Assembly (NCBI RefSeq): GCF_000380965.1
Contig: NZ_KB905551.1
Coordinates: 1 to 64,000 of the forward strand
Source: Paenibacillus ginsengihumi DSM 21568
GTDB taxonomy: Bacteria; Bacillota; Bacilli; Paenibacillales; NBRC-103111
Reading direction: 5' to 3'
Length of the DNA stretch: 64,000 bases
Position 1 is the first letter of the stretch; every line of letters starts with the position of its first letter. The notes under the pieces were generated by a model. The model saw only the letters and a program-made list of their open reading frames with translations. It was not told where the DNA came from and did no database searches. Shown piece by piece: positions 26,726 through 35,300 of this stretch. The translations under genes and the position numbers were made by a program.

Positions 26726-28081
26726 TTAGGCCGCGCTGCTCTCCAACGATTCCTCGACGTCGTTGTTGAATTCCTCGCGGTTGAACTCGCCCTCCGAAGC
26801 GGCGACGACCAGGGAAACGACGGTCGTTCCCGTCGCATTGACCGCCGTCCGGCCCATATCCACCACCGCATCGATCGCCAGCACGAGGCCGAGCCCTTCG
26901 ACCGGCAGCCCGAGCGCCGTCAGCACGACCGTCGTGGAGATCGACGCCGGACCCGGCACGCCCGCCACGCCGACGGAAGCGATGACAGCCGCAAGCACCA
27001 GCAGCGCATACTCGGGCAGGCCGAGCGGAATATCGTACACGCGGGCGACGAACACCGCGACGACGGCGGGCCATACGCCGCCGCAGCCGTTCATGTTGAT
27101 CGTCGCGCCGAGCGGAGCGATGAAGCTGGCGATGCTCTGCGAGACGCGCAGCCGCTTCGTAATGACCTCCAGATTGACCGGGAGGGTCGCATAGCTGCTG
27201 CGGGTCGTGAACGCCACCGCTATGGTCGGGTACGCCTTGCGGAAAAACTTCAGCGGATTCACCCTGGCGGCAAATGTTACGAGTCCTCCGAAGGTGAGTA
27301 TAAAATGAAGCAGCAGCGCGGCATAAGTCGCGGCGATGACCTTAACGAGCGGCAGCAGCGTGTCGAGCCCGTACCTCGCCGCCATGGACGCGAGCAATGC
27401 GTAGACGCCGTAAGGCGTCAGCCGGATGACATATTTCGTCACCTGGAACATGATTTGCGTGATCGAATCGATGAACTGCTTGACCGGCCGCACCGTTTCC
27501 GGCTTTCTGGAGCCGAGCTGGACGATCGCCACCGCCACGAAGATCGCGAACACGATGACAGGCACTACTTTGCCGCCGGCCATTTCGTTCACCGGATTGG
27601 ACGGCACGAGGTCGAGTATAACTTGGGAAAAGGTCGGCACCTCGCGCTGCTTGTAATCTTTGGGCGGCTCCTGCGCGATGCCTGCTCCGGGATCGACGGC
27701 CAGCGCCACCAGCATGCCGATCAGCGCGGCGACTGCCGTCGTGATCAGGAACAGCGAGATCGTCTTGAGGCCGGTTTTGCGCAGCTGCCCCAGATTGGAT
27801 ACCGACGTGATGCTGGAAATAATGGCCGCAACGACGAGCGGAATGACGAGCATCTTGATCAGATTCACATAGATGGTGCCGATCGTGCTCGCGCTGGCCG
27901 CGTCGAACTGGTAGCGGTTGAACACGATGCCCGCCGCCAGACCGAGCCCCATGGCGATCAGCACACGGTAGCCGAAAGCGACCCTTTTTCTCGCCAGCGC
28001 GACCAGCAAGCCGATGACGACCGCCGACACCGCAAGGCTGACCGCATTGGACTGCAACGCCTGCACCAAATTGTTGTTCAT
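26726..28081 (-). CDS. dicarboxylate/amino acid:cation symporter (DAACS), TcyP/GltP-like
   Basis: 451 residues from the ATG at 28081, preceded by GGGGAAGG. The protein is polytopic with the DAACS features: an early NLIKMLVIPLVVAAIISS segment, the Ser-rich hairpin TTRSSYATLPVN, GATINMNGCGGVWPA in helix 7 and DAVVDMGRTAVNATGT in helix 8. Members import glutamate, aspartate, C4-dicarboxylates or cystine with H+ or Na+. The length and helix 7/8 residues resemble the cystine transporter TcyP branch, but the substrate is not settled. Divergent from the MgtC-family gene. Confidence 0.88.
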   Translation of the reverse strand: MNNNLVQALQSNAVSLAVSAVVIGLLVALARKRVAFGYRVLIAMGLGLAAGIVFNRYQFDAASASTIGTIYVNLIKMLVIPLVVAAIISSITSVSNLGQLRKTGLKTISLFLITTAVAALIGMLVALAVDPGAGIAQEPPKDYKQREVPTFSQVILDLVPSNPVNEMAGGKVVPVIVFAIFVAVAIVQLGSRKPETVRPVKQFIDSITQIMFQVTKYVIRLTPYGVYALLASMAARYGLDTLLPLVKVIAATYAALLLHFILTFGGLVTFAARVNPLKFFRKAYPTIAVAFTTRSSYATLPVNLEVITKRLRVSQSIASFIAPLGATINMNGCGGVWPAVVAVFVARVYDIPLGLPEYALLVLAAVIASVGVAGVPGPASISTTVVLTALGLPVEGLGLVLAIDAVVDMGRTAVNATGTTVVSLVVAASEGEFNREEFNNDVEESLESSAA

Positions 28082-28405
28082 CGGACATCCTTCCCCTCTT
28101 AATATCATAGTTATTTCATGGATTTAATCGGATTTAGTGTAAACCTAAATCTACCGGACGTCAATCCTCGGATTTTCGCTGCCGCTGCCGCCCCATCGAT
28201 CTTCGGGTCGCCTTCCTGTCAGGCATCGATGATTGTAAGCTTCGCATAGGCCTTTAACGACTGGCGGCTTTGGATCTTTATTAAATGATTAACTTGAACG
28301 AAGGGGACCGGGTTGCCTTCATTCAACGGGCGACAAGCAGTCGACAGCTGTCACCCGAGTGAGATATAATGACGGCAATGCAACTGCGAAGAAGGAGGGC
28401 TTGTC
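28082..28405. other. divergent intergenic region, DAACS symporter / MgtC gene
   Basis: 324 bases. A sigma-A-like promoter for the MgtC gene is described separately. I looked for a magnesium or S-box riboswitch core and saw none. Confidence 0.5.
28341..28370 (+). promoter_or_regulatory. probable sigma-A promoter of the MgtC-family gene
   Basis: TCGACA (28341-28346), 18-base spacer, TATAAT (28365-28370), 36 bases before the start codon. The -10 is perfect and the -35 has one mismatch to TTGACA. Confidence 0.6.
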
Positions 28406-29167
28406 ATGCTGCAGGAAACCGGAAGCGTGTGGGAAATATCCCAACTGGACCTGATGGTCCGAATGATATTGGCTGCGGTGCTGGGCGGCCTGATCGGCTT
28501 CGAGCGCGAATGGAGCAATCACGCGGCCGGCTTTCGGACTCATATCCTGGTCTGCCTCGGCTCGGCTACCATTATGCTGATGTCCATTTACGGCTTTTCC
28601 GAGTTCGTCGACGAAATGAATGTGCGGGTCGACCCCGCCCGGCTTGCAGCCCAGGTCATCAGCGGCATCGGCTTCCTCGGAGCCGGCGCGATACTGAGGA
28701 ACGGCAACGTAATCAAAGGGCTGACGACAGCCGCCTCCATCTGGGCCGTTGCGGCGATCGGGCTGTGCGTAGGAGCGGGATTTTTCACCGGCGCCTTCAT
28801 GTGCACCTTTCTCGTGCTGGTCAGCTTGTACCTGCTGAACAAAGGCGAAAAATACATGATGCGCCACCGCCGCTATCACGATCTCGAGATTACGATCTTC
28901 GACTCCCCCGGGGCGCTCGGAAAAATTGTTTCGATCTTCGGCGAACTGAACATTCATATTTCCAATCTGAAAATGAATCCCGTGGAGGAAGATATCAGCT
29001 TTCCGCAGGCGGCGCCGAAGATGAAGCTGGCCGTCAGCCTGAAGAGCGCCAAGCCGGAGAAGCTGCTCGCAGCGCTCGAAGCGATTTACGCTTTGGATAT
29101 GGTCGTGCATGTCGAATCGGGCGGGTTCGACGGCAGTCTGCCGGACGGCCGCGGCACTGCCGGCTGA
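28406..29167 (+). CDS. MgtC/SapB family membrane protein
   Basis: 253 residues. Several N-terminal membrane helices carry the MgtC signature (LGGLIGFEREWSNHAAGFRTH about 24-44, then GIGFLGAGAI and GLTTAASIWAVAAIGLCVGAG), followed by a cytoplasmic ACT-like C-terminal domain (IFDSPGALGKIVSIFGELNI). Family members are linked to growth in low magnesium and to regulation of membrane potential or F-ATPase; transport itself is unproven. GAAGGAGGG precedes the ATG, and a long terminator follows, so it is monocistronic. Confidence 0.92.
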   Translation: MLQETGSVWEISQLDLMVRMILAAVLGGLIGFEREWSNHAAGFRTHILVCLGSATIMLMSIYGFSEFVDEMNVRVDPARLAAQVISGIGFLGAGAILRNGNVIKGLTTAASIWAVAAIGLCVGAGFFTGAFMCTFLVLVSLYLLNKGEKYMMRHRRYHDLEITIFDSPGALGKIVSIFGELNIHISNLKMNPVEEDISFPQAAPKMKLAVSLKSAKPEKLLAALEAIYALDMVVHVESGGFDGSLPDGRGTAG

Positions 29168-29193
29168 TCGACCCCGCTGCGCCCGCCAAGCGC

Positions 29194-29243
29194 AAAGAAC
29201 GCTATGTCATACCGCTTGAATGCGGCAGGCATAGCGTTCTTTA
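29194..29243 (+). terminator. long terminator hairpin after MgtC gene
   Basis: AAAGAACGCTATG (29194-29206) pairs perfectly with CATAGCGTTCTTT (29230-29242), with an inner CCGC/GCGG stem. It follows the MgtC-family stop by 27 bases. The symmetrical A- and T-rich ends would allow it to work in both directions. Confidence 0.88.
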
Positions 29244-29296
29244 TACACGTTTATGAAGCCCGCTTTCGCTTATAAAATTGAAACGAAGCTAACGGT

Positions 29297-29566
29297 TCAA
29301 CCGTTTGATTGATTTATCTGCCGCATCGGCGAACAGAATGGCGTCTCCCGCGCGTGGTAATTTTTGCATACCAAGACCGCTTTGCCGGGGGATATTCCTC
29401 GCTGCTGCAAAACCTCCAAGGAAAAGCGCGCATTCCCAAACGTATTCGTCGCCCGATCTTCTTCCAAAATCACTTCCGAAGAGACGCCTAACGCCACTCC
29501 GATGTTCGACGGGTAAGGAAGCTGCTCCAACATTGGCCTTGCGTCACTAAACCCAATGTAATCCAT
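29297..29566 (-). pseudogene. truncated YdcF-like (DUF218) protein fragment
   Basis: 89 residues from the ATG at 29566, which follows a strong GAGGAGG site. Residues about 20-73 match the middle of the DUF218/YdcF family: ALGVSSEVILEEDRATNTFG, then NARFSLEVL and AVLVCKNYHAR. Full-length members have about 190-250 residues. Here the N-terminal strand with its Asp and Gly motif is missing, and after YHAR the sequence departs into an unrelated 16-residue end. It is therefore probably a decayed gene, although the ribosome site is intact and a short product could still be made. Confidence 0.65.
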
Positions 29567-29636
29567 ATCATCCTCCTCGGGCGCCCATGACTTCCCAATG
29601 ATTGCGGTCACCGCAAGCTCTCTCCATTATATACCA

Positions 29637-29663
29637 AAACCGGCCCGCATAAGCGGACCGGCT
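29637..29663 (-). terminator. terminator after uxaE
   Basis: On the minus strand AGCCGGTCCGC, loop TTAT, GCGGGCCGGTTTTGG: an 11-base stem with one G-U pair and a short T-run, 15 bases after the uxaE stop. Confidence 0.75.
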
Positions 29664-29678
29664 GTTTACCTGGCGATA

Positions 29679-31169
29679 TTATTTGCCGAGCAAATCGAGG
29701 TGTTTGCCGATATGCTTCTTCAGAGACGCCTCGTACGCTTCTTCCTGCTCGCTGAGCGTGCGGTAGAACTCGTCCTTGAAGAGCGAGTTGCCTTGCGCAT
29801 CCTTGGCCTGCAGCAGGATGCCGTACGTGATATGAATGAGCTGGCGGGCGTTGTCTTCGTTCATGTATTCCGGCAGCTCGGCATCGGACACTTGATCCAG
29901 CGGCTTGATTTTGCCGAGATCGGCCGACACGTGGTAATAAGCGGTCGCTTCCTCGAAATGCTCCAGCGCATACTGGTGCATGCGGCGGTACAAGGACGGA
30001 TTGACCTGGGCTACCGTGCGCACGGCTTCGAGCCAGTTCGTGCCGGCCGTCTTCACGTGGAAGCGCCCTTTCGTATATTTGCCGATCAGCTCAAATACGC
30101 TGAACTTGTCGCTGCCGGAGTGGATGCTGAGCTTGTAGCCGAAATCGTCGGCGATGCCGGCATGAATGACAAGCTCCTTCTCGAACTGGGCGATGTCGCC
30201 GATATAGTCGATGCCCTTCTGGAACTCGCCGCAGAAGCGCGGCGCCATGCTGTAGATCGTAAGACCGCGGGCATACAGCTCCTTGGCGACGAAGAAATGC
30301 GATTCCGGAGCGGTCGGCGTCAGCGTCTCGTCGATGGAAATCTCGAAATCGATCTCGCGGCCCGCATTCACAATGTAGGTATTATAAATATGCTCCATAA
30401 AATCGATCGCCGCGCCGTAAATGAGCACATTCTTGATCAGCGTCTCGCGGTCGAACGTAATCGAATTGCCGGCGACAGTGAACGTCTGATTCAAATAGCG
30501 GGATTCGTAATGCTCGCGGACGGAGGCGGGCAGCGCGGCGTATTTCGCCTCCTGCTCGGCGCTCGATGTGCCTTCCACCGTGTTGTCGATCTTCTCGGAG
30601 CAGTCGAGCGTCAGCATCGTGAAGCCGAGGCCGAGCGCCATCTCGATGTCCGCTTCCACCTTCAGGTGGTCGCCGTCGGCGCCGAAGCCGTCCTTGTAGC
30701 CTTCCTGGAAGACGGCGTAGCATGCGGCGTCAACAACCTGCTTGTAGTCGCGGCCGGTCAAGTTCAGCTCGCGGATGCTCTGCTGTGCGAGAATCGGACG
30801 GACATCGCGGCCCTTCACCGTCTTGATGTGGCCCGGGGAAGCGATGCCGAGACGGTCGCCGAGACCGATCGTCGCGATTTGCGTGCCGAACGCGCGCGGC
30901 ACCGTGTAGTCGAAGAAGCGGTTCAGCACAAGGCGGTTTTCATGCGTCAACGGGCACAGCTTGGCGCCGTCCTCCACCTGTCCTTGCAGGGCGTCGTACA
31001 GCTCGCCTTCGCCTGCGGCCGCAATATATTTCGTATGGTTGTCCTTCACCATGACCAGCTTCGTGTTGCCGTGCTCCGCCAGCGATTGCGGATAAACTTT
31101 GACTTCTCCTTCGGAAGCGTTAACACTGCCCTGCGCAAGCGCTTGCGCCAATGCGGCGTATTTGCCCAT
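29679..31169 (-). CDS. uxaE: tagaturonate epimerase
   Basis: 496 residues from the ATG at 31169, which has GAGGAGGAC seven bases upstream; an earlier in-frame start at 31196 would overlap that site. The sequence matches the UxaE family (DGDHLKVEADIEMALGLGFT and LDCSEKIDNT; EISIDETLTPT; SIHSGSDKFSVF), a TIM-barrel-type metal enzyme. UxaE interconverts D-tagaturonate and D-fructuronate, joining galacturonate (pectin) breakdown to the glucuronate route. The rest of the uronate pathway is not in the window. It is divergent from an AraC regulator at 31402 that probably controls it. Confidence 0.88.
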   Translation of the reverse strand: MGKYAALAQALAQGSVNASEGEVKVYPQSLAEHGNTKLVMVKDNHTKYIAAAGEGELYDALQGQVEDGAKLCPLTHENRLVLNRFFDYTVPRAFGTQIATIGLGDRLGIASPGHIKTVKGRDVRPILAQQSIRELNLTGRDYKQVVDAACYAVFQEGYKDGFGADGDHLKVEADIEMALGLGFTMLTLDCSEKIDNTVEGTSSAEQEAKYAALPASVREHYESRYLNQTFTVAGNSITFDRETLIKNVLIYGAAIDFMEHIYNTYIVNAGREIDFEISIDETLTPTAPESHFFVAKELYARGLTIYSMAPRFCGEFQKGIDYIGDIAQFEKELVIHAGIADDFGYKLSIHSGSDKFSVFELIGKYTKGRFHVKTAGTNWLEAVRTVAQVNPSLYRRMHQYALEHFEEATAYYHVSADLGKIKPLDQVSDAELPEYMNEDNARQLIHITYGILLQAKDAQGNSLFKDEFYRTLSEQEEAYEASLKKHIGKHLDLLGK

Positions 31170-31401
31170 GTTTGGAGTCCTCCTCATCCATGTCAAGAAA
31201 ATGATCTTTCGATTATTCTCCCATTATCATAACGCAAAAAATGATCATATTCTCCGCGTATTTTGCTGCAATAAACAATATCTATGCATTTCTTGCTGTG
31301 CAGCCCGCGCAAATTTTGCTACAATGATTAGCAACCGAGATTAGCAACCGAATTGCGGCGAGATACACTTATTCTTTCGCCGCGGCAAAGGAGGAGCCGC
31401 C

Positions 31402-32250
31402 TTGAGCGAAACCGTTACGCTCCATTACGGCGCCGAAGAAGGCGATTTTCATATGCAGCACGTCAAGCGGACCGAGCCGTTCGAGCGCACCAATCACTAT
31501 CATTCGACGTATGAGATTTATTTTTTGCTGGCCGGACAGCGGACTTATTTCATTAAAGACCGGACTTATTTCATTTCGCCGGGAGATCTCGTGTTTATCA
31601 ACAAGCTCGAGGTGCACAAAACGTCCGACATCGGCGAGCCCGGCCACGAGCGCATCGTCATCAATTTCAGCGAGCGGTTTATCGGTGCCGAGCATCCATA
31701 CTTCGACCCGGCGCTGCTCGGCGCTTTCCAGCATCCGTCGCATGTTTTCAGCCTGAAGCTGCAGGAGCAAATATTCGTGCAGACGCTGATGAACAAGCTG
31801 TCGCAGGAGCTGAAGGAGAGGCCGACCGGCTACGAAACGTATGTCAAGCTGTTGCTGGCCGAGCTGCTGCTGTTTGCCAGCCGGATGGCGGAGCGCAGGG
31901 AGGCGCCGGCCGCCCCGCACGCAAGCCCCCTGCACCGCAAAATATCGGAGATCGTCCGCTACATCAACGATCATTTTCACGAAACGATGACGCTGCCCAG
32001 CATCTCAGAGCGTTTCTATATGAGCCCGTATTACTTGAGCCGCGCCTTCAAGGAAGTGACCGGCTTCACCTTCGTCGAATATGTCAACACGACCCGCATC
32101 AAGGAAGCGCAGCGGCTGCTGAAGGAGACAGAGCTGAAAATTATCGAGATCGCCGAGAAGGTCGGCTTCGACAATATCGCCCATTTCGGCCGCATGTTCA
32201 AAAAGCTCACCCGGCTCACGCCGCTCGAATACCGCAAGCTGAACCGCTGA
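31402..32250 (+). CDS. AraC family transcriptional regulator with cupin domain
   Basis: 282 residues starting with a TTG at 31402, six bases after AAAGGAGGAG. The N-terminal cupin shows HYHSTYEIYFLLAGQRTYFI and PGDLVFINKLEVHKT. The C-terminal DNA-binding domain has LPSISERFYMSPYYLSRAF and IIEIAEKVGFDNIAHFGRMF, then RLTPLEYRK. It is divergent from uxaE with 232 bases between starts, so it is the probable uronate-responsive activator. It shares the whole layout and many residues with the regulator at 36722 (FIKDR, SPGDLV/RPGDLV, SPYYLxR), a local paralogue. Confidence 0.92.
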   Translation: MSETVTLHYGAEEGDFHMQHVKRTEPFERTNHYHSTYEIYFLLAGQRTYFIKDRTYFISPGDLVFINKLEVHKTSDIGEPGHERIVINFSERFIGAEHPYFDPALLGAFQHPSHVFSLKLQEQIFVQTLMNKLSQELKERPTGYETYVKLLLAELLLFASRMAERREAPAAPHASPLHRKISEIVRYINDHFHETMTLPSISERFYMSPYYLSRAFKEVTGFTFVEYVNTTRIKEAQRLLKETELKIIEIAEKVGFDNIAHFGRMFKKLTRLTPLEYRKLNR

Positions 32251-32328
32251 GCCGACATGCGGTTTCGGCGTTTTTTCCGGCGCCTACAGGTTCGAACAGG
32301 AGTCTTCCAGCCGCATTGTCCGATGGCT

Positions 32329-32414
32329 GGACGCTTGTGACGTACGAATTGTTCGTCATCGGTCGTCACCTTCGGTGCTGAAAATTCGCCGATAAGCTTC
32401 GTCGAATTTTCAAG
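32329..32414 (+). repeat. TGACGAAC-hairpin dispersed repeat, copy at 32.3 kb
   Basis: Shows the family order: a GACG...TGACGTACGAA arm, GTTCGTCATCGGTCGTC, a TGxTGAAAATTCG segment and, after 15 bases, AATTTTCAAG. It lies between the AraC gene and tagO. Compare 35066-35228 and 51470-51612. Confidence 0.7.
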
Positions 32415-32505
32415 ATAGTTTGCTATTTTTCGACGGTGTGATATCATGAAATACAGCAACTGCCAAATACAGACAAGCTTCGATACGTTCGCTCACGGAG
32501 GGATT

Positions 32506-33468
32506 ATGATTACATACTTTGCTGCCTTCGCGATGTCGTCCATTATCGTTCTGCTGCTCATTCCGCCGCTTCGCCGGCTGGCGTTCCGCATCGATTTCGT
32601 GGACAAGCCGAAGCCGGACGTGGAGCGCAAGCTGCACCGGGAACCGATTCCGCTGACGGCGGGAGCCGCGATTTTCATCGGCTTCGTCGCCACCTACCTG
32701 CTGTTTATCGGAGACTGGTCGCTCAAGACGGCCGGCATCCTGGGCGGAGGACTCATCATTCTGATCATCGGCATGGTCGACGACTGGTACAAGACGCACG
32801 GCAAGGAGTTCCCCGCGCTGCCCAAAATGCTCGTGCAGCTGCTGGCCGCCGTCCTCGTCTATTATTCCGGCGTCGTTTTCTACGGCTTCAACAACCCGTT
32901 CACGGGCGAGGACATCATCCTGTGGAGCTGGCTGCAGTTCATCCTGACGATCTTATGGATCTTCGGCGTGACGACCGTCATCAACTTTTCCGACGGCATG
33001 GACGGCCTGGCGGGCGGGCTTTCGGCTATCTCGGCGGCCACGCTCTTCGTCGTCGCGCTCGCCAAGAACCAATCCGACTCCGCGATCATGGCCATCATCC
33101 TCGTCGGCACGGCGCTTGCGTACCTGCGCTACAACAAGCCGCCGGCCAAGGTGTTCATGGGCGACGCCGGCGCGACGTTCCTCGGCTTCATGCTCGGCGT
33201 GATCGCGCTCGACGGCGCGTTCAAGCAGGCGACGCTGCTGTCGCTGTTCGTGCCGGTGCTGGCGCTCGGCGTGCCGATCTTCGACAACCTGTTCGTCGTG
33301 TTCAAGCGCATGCTAAGCGGCAAGCCGATCTACCAGGCGGACGCCTCCCAGGCCCATTACCGCTTGCTGCGCAGCGGCCTTAACCCGAAGCAGGTCGTCC
33401 TGTTCCTATGCCTGCTCAACATGTGCTTCAGTCTCAGCTCGATCATTCTTCTGCTGCTGCAGGTTTAG
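32506..33468 (+). CDS. tagO: undecaprenyl-phosphate N-acetylglucosaminyl 1-phosphate transferase (WecA/TagO)
   Basis: 320 residues from the ATG at 32506, preceded by GGAGGG; a longer frame from 32446 has no such site. It is a polytopic MraY/WecA family enzyme with the Asp-rich GMVDDWYKT motif (about 88-96), NFSDGMDGLAGG (about 162-173) and FMGDAGATFLGF, and a DFVDKPKPDVERKLHR cytoplasmic loop near the N-terminus. It transfers GlcNAc-1-phosphate to undecaprenyl phosphate at the inner membrane face, the first step of wall teichoic acid or other secondary wall polymer synthesis. No other wall polymer genes adjoin. It is followed by a strong terminator. Confidence 0.9.
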   Translation: MITYFAAFAMSSIIVLLLIPPLRRLAFRIDFVDKPKPDVERKLHREPIPLTAGAAIFIGFVATYLLFIGDWSLKTAGILGGGLIILIIGMVDDWYKTHGKEFPALPKMLVQLLAAVLVYYSGVVFYGFNNPFTGEDIILWSWLQFILTILWIFGVTTVINFSDGMDGLAGGLSAISAATLFVVALAKNQSDSAIMAIILVGTALAYLRYNKPPAKVFMGDAGATFLGFMLGVIALDGAFKQATLLSLFVPVLALGVPIFDNLFVVFKRMLSGKPIYQADASQAHYRLLRSGLNPKQVVLFLCLLNMCFSLSSIILLLLQV

Positions 33469-33885
33469 TGTAGGGGCGACGGACGCCCCCCTTCTCTGCG
33501 AGTGCATACATAACGCTTGCATAAACGCGAAATTCCACCTTATGCCCGGCAACGTTTAAGAATCGGCCAGGATAAGGTGGAATTTCTTATTTGCTTAAAA
33601 TGTATTGTTGACACGTTTGACGCGGCTTCGGCATGGTGCCTCCCGGTCGAATATTCCCTTACCGACTAGGGCCGGGAGCTGATGCCGATTATGCAGCTGA
33701 TGTTCGGATCGAGGCCGGCGAGGCGCAGCTCAGGCCTTTTCACGCTTTCCCCTGGAGGGGAAGCGCGCTGCGGACCGAAAGGCGCTACTGCCGGGAAGCA
33801 CGCTACTGACCGGAAACGCGCTGCGGACCGAAGTGTGCTACTGCCTGGTAGCGCGCTACTGGCCGGAGTGCTGGCCGAAAGCACG
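33469..33885. other. intergenic, tagO / AbrB-family gene (convergent)
   Basis: 417 bases containing the tagO terminator and the start of an 18-bp tandem array. Nothing else recognised. Confidence 0.5.
33529..33590 (+). terminator. terminator after tagO
   Basis: GAAATTCCACCTTAT (33529-33543) pairs perfectly with ATAAGGTGGAATTTC (33572-33586), with a 28-base loop and TTATTTG after the stem. Confidence 0.8.
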
Positions 33886-33902
33886 CTACTGGCCGGAAAG
33901 CG
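33764..33902. repeat. 18-bp tandem repeat, about eight units, overlapping a stop codon
   Basis: Variable units of the type GCACGCTACTGGCCGGAA, some shortened to 12 or 17 bases. The last four residues (LSGQ) and the TAG stop (33886-33888) of the minus-strand AbrB-family gene are encoded by one of these units. Confidence 0.8.
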
Positions 33903-34974
33903 TCTGCCGCCCGCAGAACATCCAGCGAAGCGCATAAGGGACGAGGAACAAAATGAAGAGAATCCGGAACATCTGGAACGCAACGACCATTGACACGTCG
34001 GCTCCTACGGCGCCGGCCGTGACTCCCATCTCCGTCATTCCTCCGGGAGACACGCTCAGGAAGCCGGTGGCGATGCTGACCGGCTGCGCCAGGCTCATGA
34101 TCCAGGCGATGCCCAAGGAGCAGGCGATCAATGCGGCAGAGCTGACGATCGCGTAAGGCAGCAGCCGGCGCCAGCCAGACAGCGCGTTCAGCCGGATGCC
34201 AAGGCCGAGATGGATGCCGAGGCTCCACTGCGCCGCCAGGATCAGCTCGTTCGGCGGATGCGGCGGCTCCGCGCCGCCGGCGGTCAGCGCGGCCGCGACG
34301 ATGATCGGGCCGAGAAACCACGGCGTCGGCAGCTTGAGCCGGACGGCGGCCCAAGCCGCCAGCAGCGCGAGAGCCAGCACCCCGGCGGCCATGACCGGCT
34401 GCGGCAGCCCGGCAGCCCAAGCGAGCGGCCCCGCTGCTTCCGCCGGCGCCACCGGAAGCGCTGCGGCCCCTTGCCGGACGCCGTCCGACAAGCCGTGCAC
34501 GGCAAAGAACGGCACGACGAAGATGACGGTCAGCAGCCGGATCGTCTGCAGGAACGTCACGACGCCCGGGTCGGCATCCGGGATCTCCTCGGCCAGCACG
34601 ACCATCTGCGACAGCCCGCCGGGAATGTTGCCGACGGCGCTCGTCGGGAAGCTGATGCCCGTGCCCCTGGACAACGCGAAGGCGAAGATCAGGCTGAACG
34701 CGATCGTCAGCGCAGTGGCGCCCAGCATGAACGGCAGCTGCGAGCCGATCTGTCTGGCGCTGTCGACGGTGAAGGAGAGCCCTAGGCCATAGCCAAGGGC
34801 GACGAGACCCGCATTGCGCAGCGAAGCCGGCCAATACAGAGGCCGGCGAACGAAGGCTGTCCAGAGCAGCGCCGCAGTCAGCGGGCCGAGCATCCAGGCG
34901 AGCGGCACGTGCAGCCAGGCGAACAGCGCGCCGCCGACGCCCGTCACGACGATGGTCTCAAGCAGTTTGAGCAT
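33886..34974 (-). CDS. AbrB-family integral membrane protein (PF05145 type)
   Basis: 362 residues, about ten hydrophobic helices in two similar halves, each with the family pattern (FPTSAVGNIPGGLSQMVVLA in the first, SVSPGGMTEMGVTAGAVGAD in the second). The family is named AbrB duplication or putative ammonia monooxygenase in databases, but it is unrelated to the AbrB regulator and its function is unknown; a transport or regulatory membrane role is likely. The final residues and stop codon come from the 18-bp array, so the C-terminus has probably changed recently. Confidence 0.85.
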   Translation of the reverse strand: MLKLLETIVVTGVGGALFAWLHVPLAWMLGPLTAALLWTAFVRRPLYWPASLRNAGLVALGYGLGLSFTVDSARQIGSQLPFMLGATALTIAFSLIFAFALSRGTGISFPTSAVGNIPGGLSQMVVLAEEIPDADPGVVTFLQTIRLLTVIFVVPFFAVHGLSDGVRQGAAALPVAPAEAAGPLAWAAGLPQPVMAAGVLALALLAAWAAVRLKLPTPWFLGPIIVAAALTAGGAEPPHPPNELILAAQWSLGIHLGLGIRLNALSGWRRLLPYAIVSSAALIACSLGIAWIMSLAQPVSIATGFLSVSPGGMTEMGVTAGAVGADVSMVVAFQMFRILFILFLVPYALRWMFCGRQTLSGQ

Positions 34975-35065
34975 GGTGCGATCCCTCTTTTCCCCTGAAG
35001 CCCCTTTTGATGAAGCCTAGGCAAGGCGCTTCAAATAACGCGCATAAGTCTGTTATTCCATTATA

Positions 35066-35228
35066 GACGTCTATGACGAACAAATCTATCGTCATCGATC
35101 GTCGCCTGCAGTGTTGAAAATTCGGGCCGTGCATGCCGCCAAATTTTCAAGTTTGACGTCTATGACGAACAAATCTATCGTCATCGATCGTCGCCTGCAG
35201 TATTGAAAATTCGGGCCGTGCATGCCGC
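35066..35228 (+). repeat. TGACGAAC-hairpin dispersed repeat, tandem pair
   Basis: Two 74-base copies at 35066-35139 and 35155-35228 differ at one base (GTGTTG / GTATTG). Each contains GACGTCTATGACGAAC, ATCGTCATCGATCGTCGCCT and TTGAAAATTCGGG. The 15 bases between them (CAAATTTTCAAGTTT) match the 3' part of the copy at 32.3 kb. The near identity indicates a recent duplication. Confidence 0.9.
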
Positions 35229-35244
35229 AGCAGGGCCGACAACG

Positions 35245-35293
35245 AAGCCGGCCGGCTTGGCGCCCCGTGCAAGGAGCGGCAAACCGGCCGGCT
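35245..35293 (-). terminator. possible terminator after oxidoreductase gene
   Basis: AAGCCGGCCGGCTTG and CAAACCGGCCGGCT form a GC-rich stem of about 13 pairs just after the stop at 35301. There is little T-run on the minus strand side. Confidence 0.5.
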
Positions 35294-35300
35294 GCAGCAA

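Larger units (their letters stand above)
34975..35300. other. intergenic, AbrB-family gene / Gfo/Idh oxidoreductase gene
   Basis: 326 bases holding two nearly identical copies of the TGACGAAC-hairpin repeat and a terminator-like stem for the oxidoreductase gene. No gene seen. Confidence 0.6.

Noticed and set aside
28082-28405. Searched for an Mg2+ riboswitch ahead of the MgtC gene
   Set aside because: No M-box-like core or terminator/antiterminator pair could be recognised by eye.
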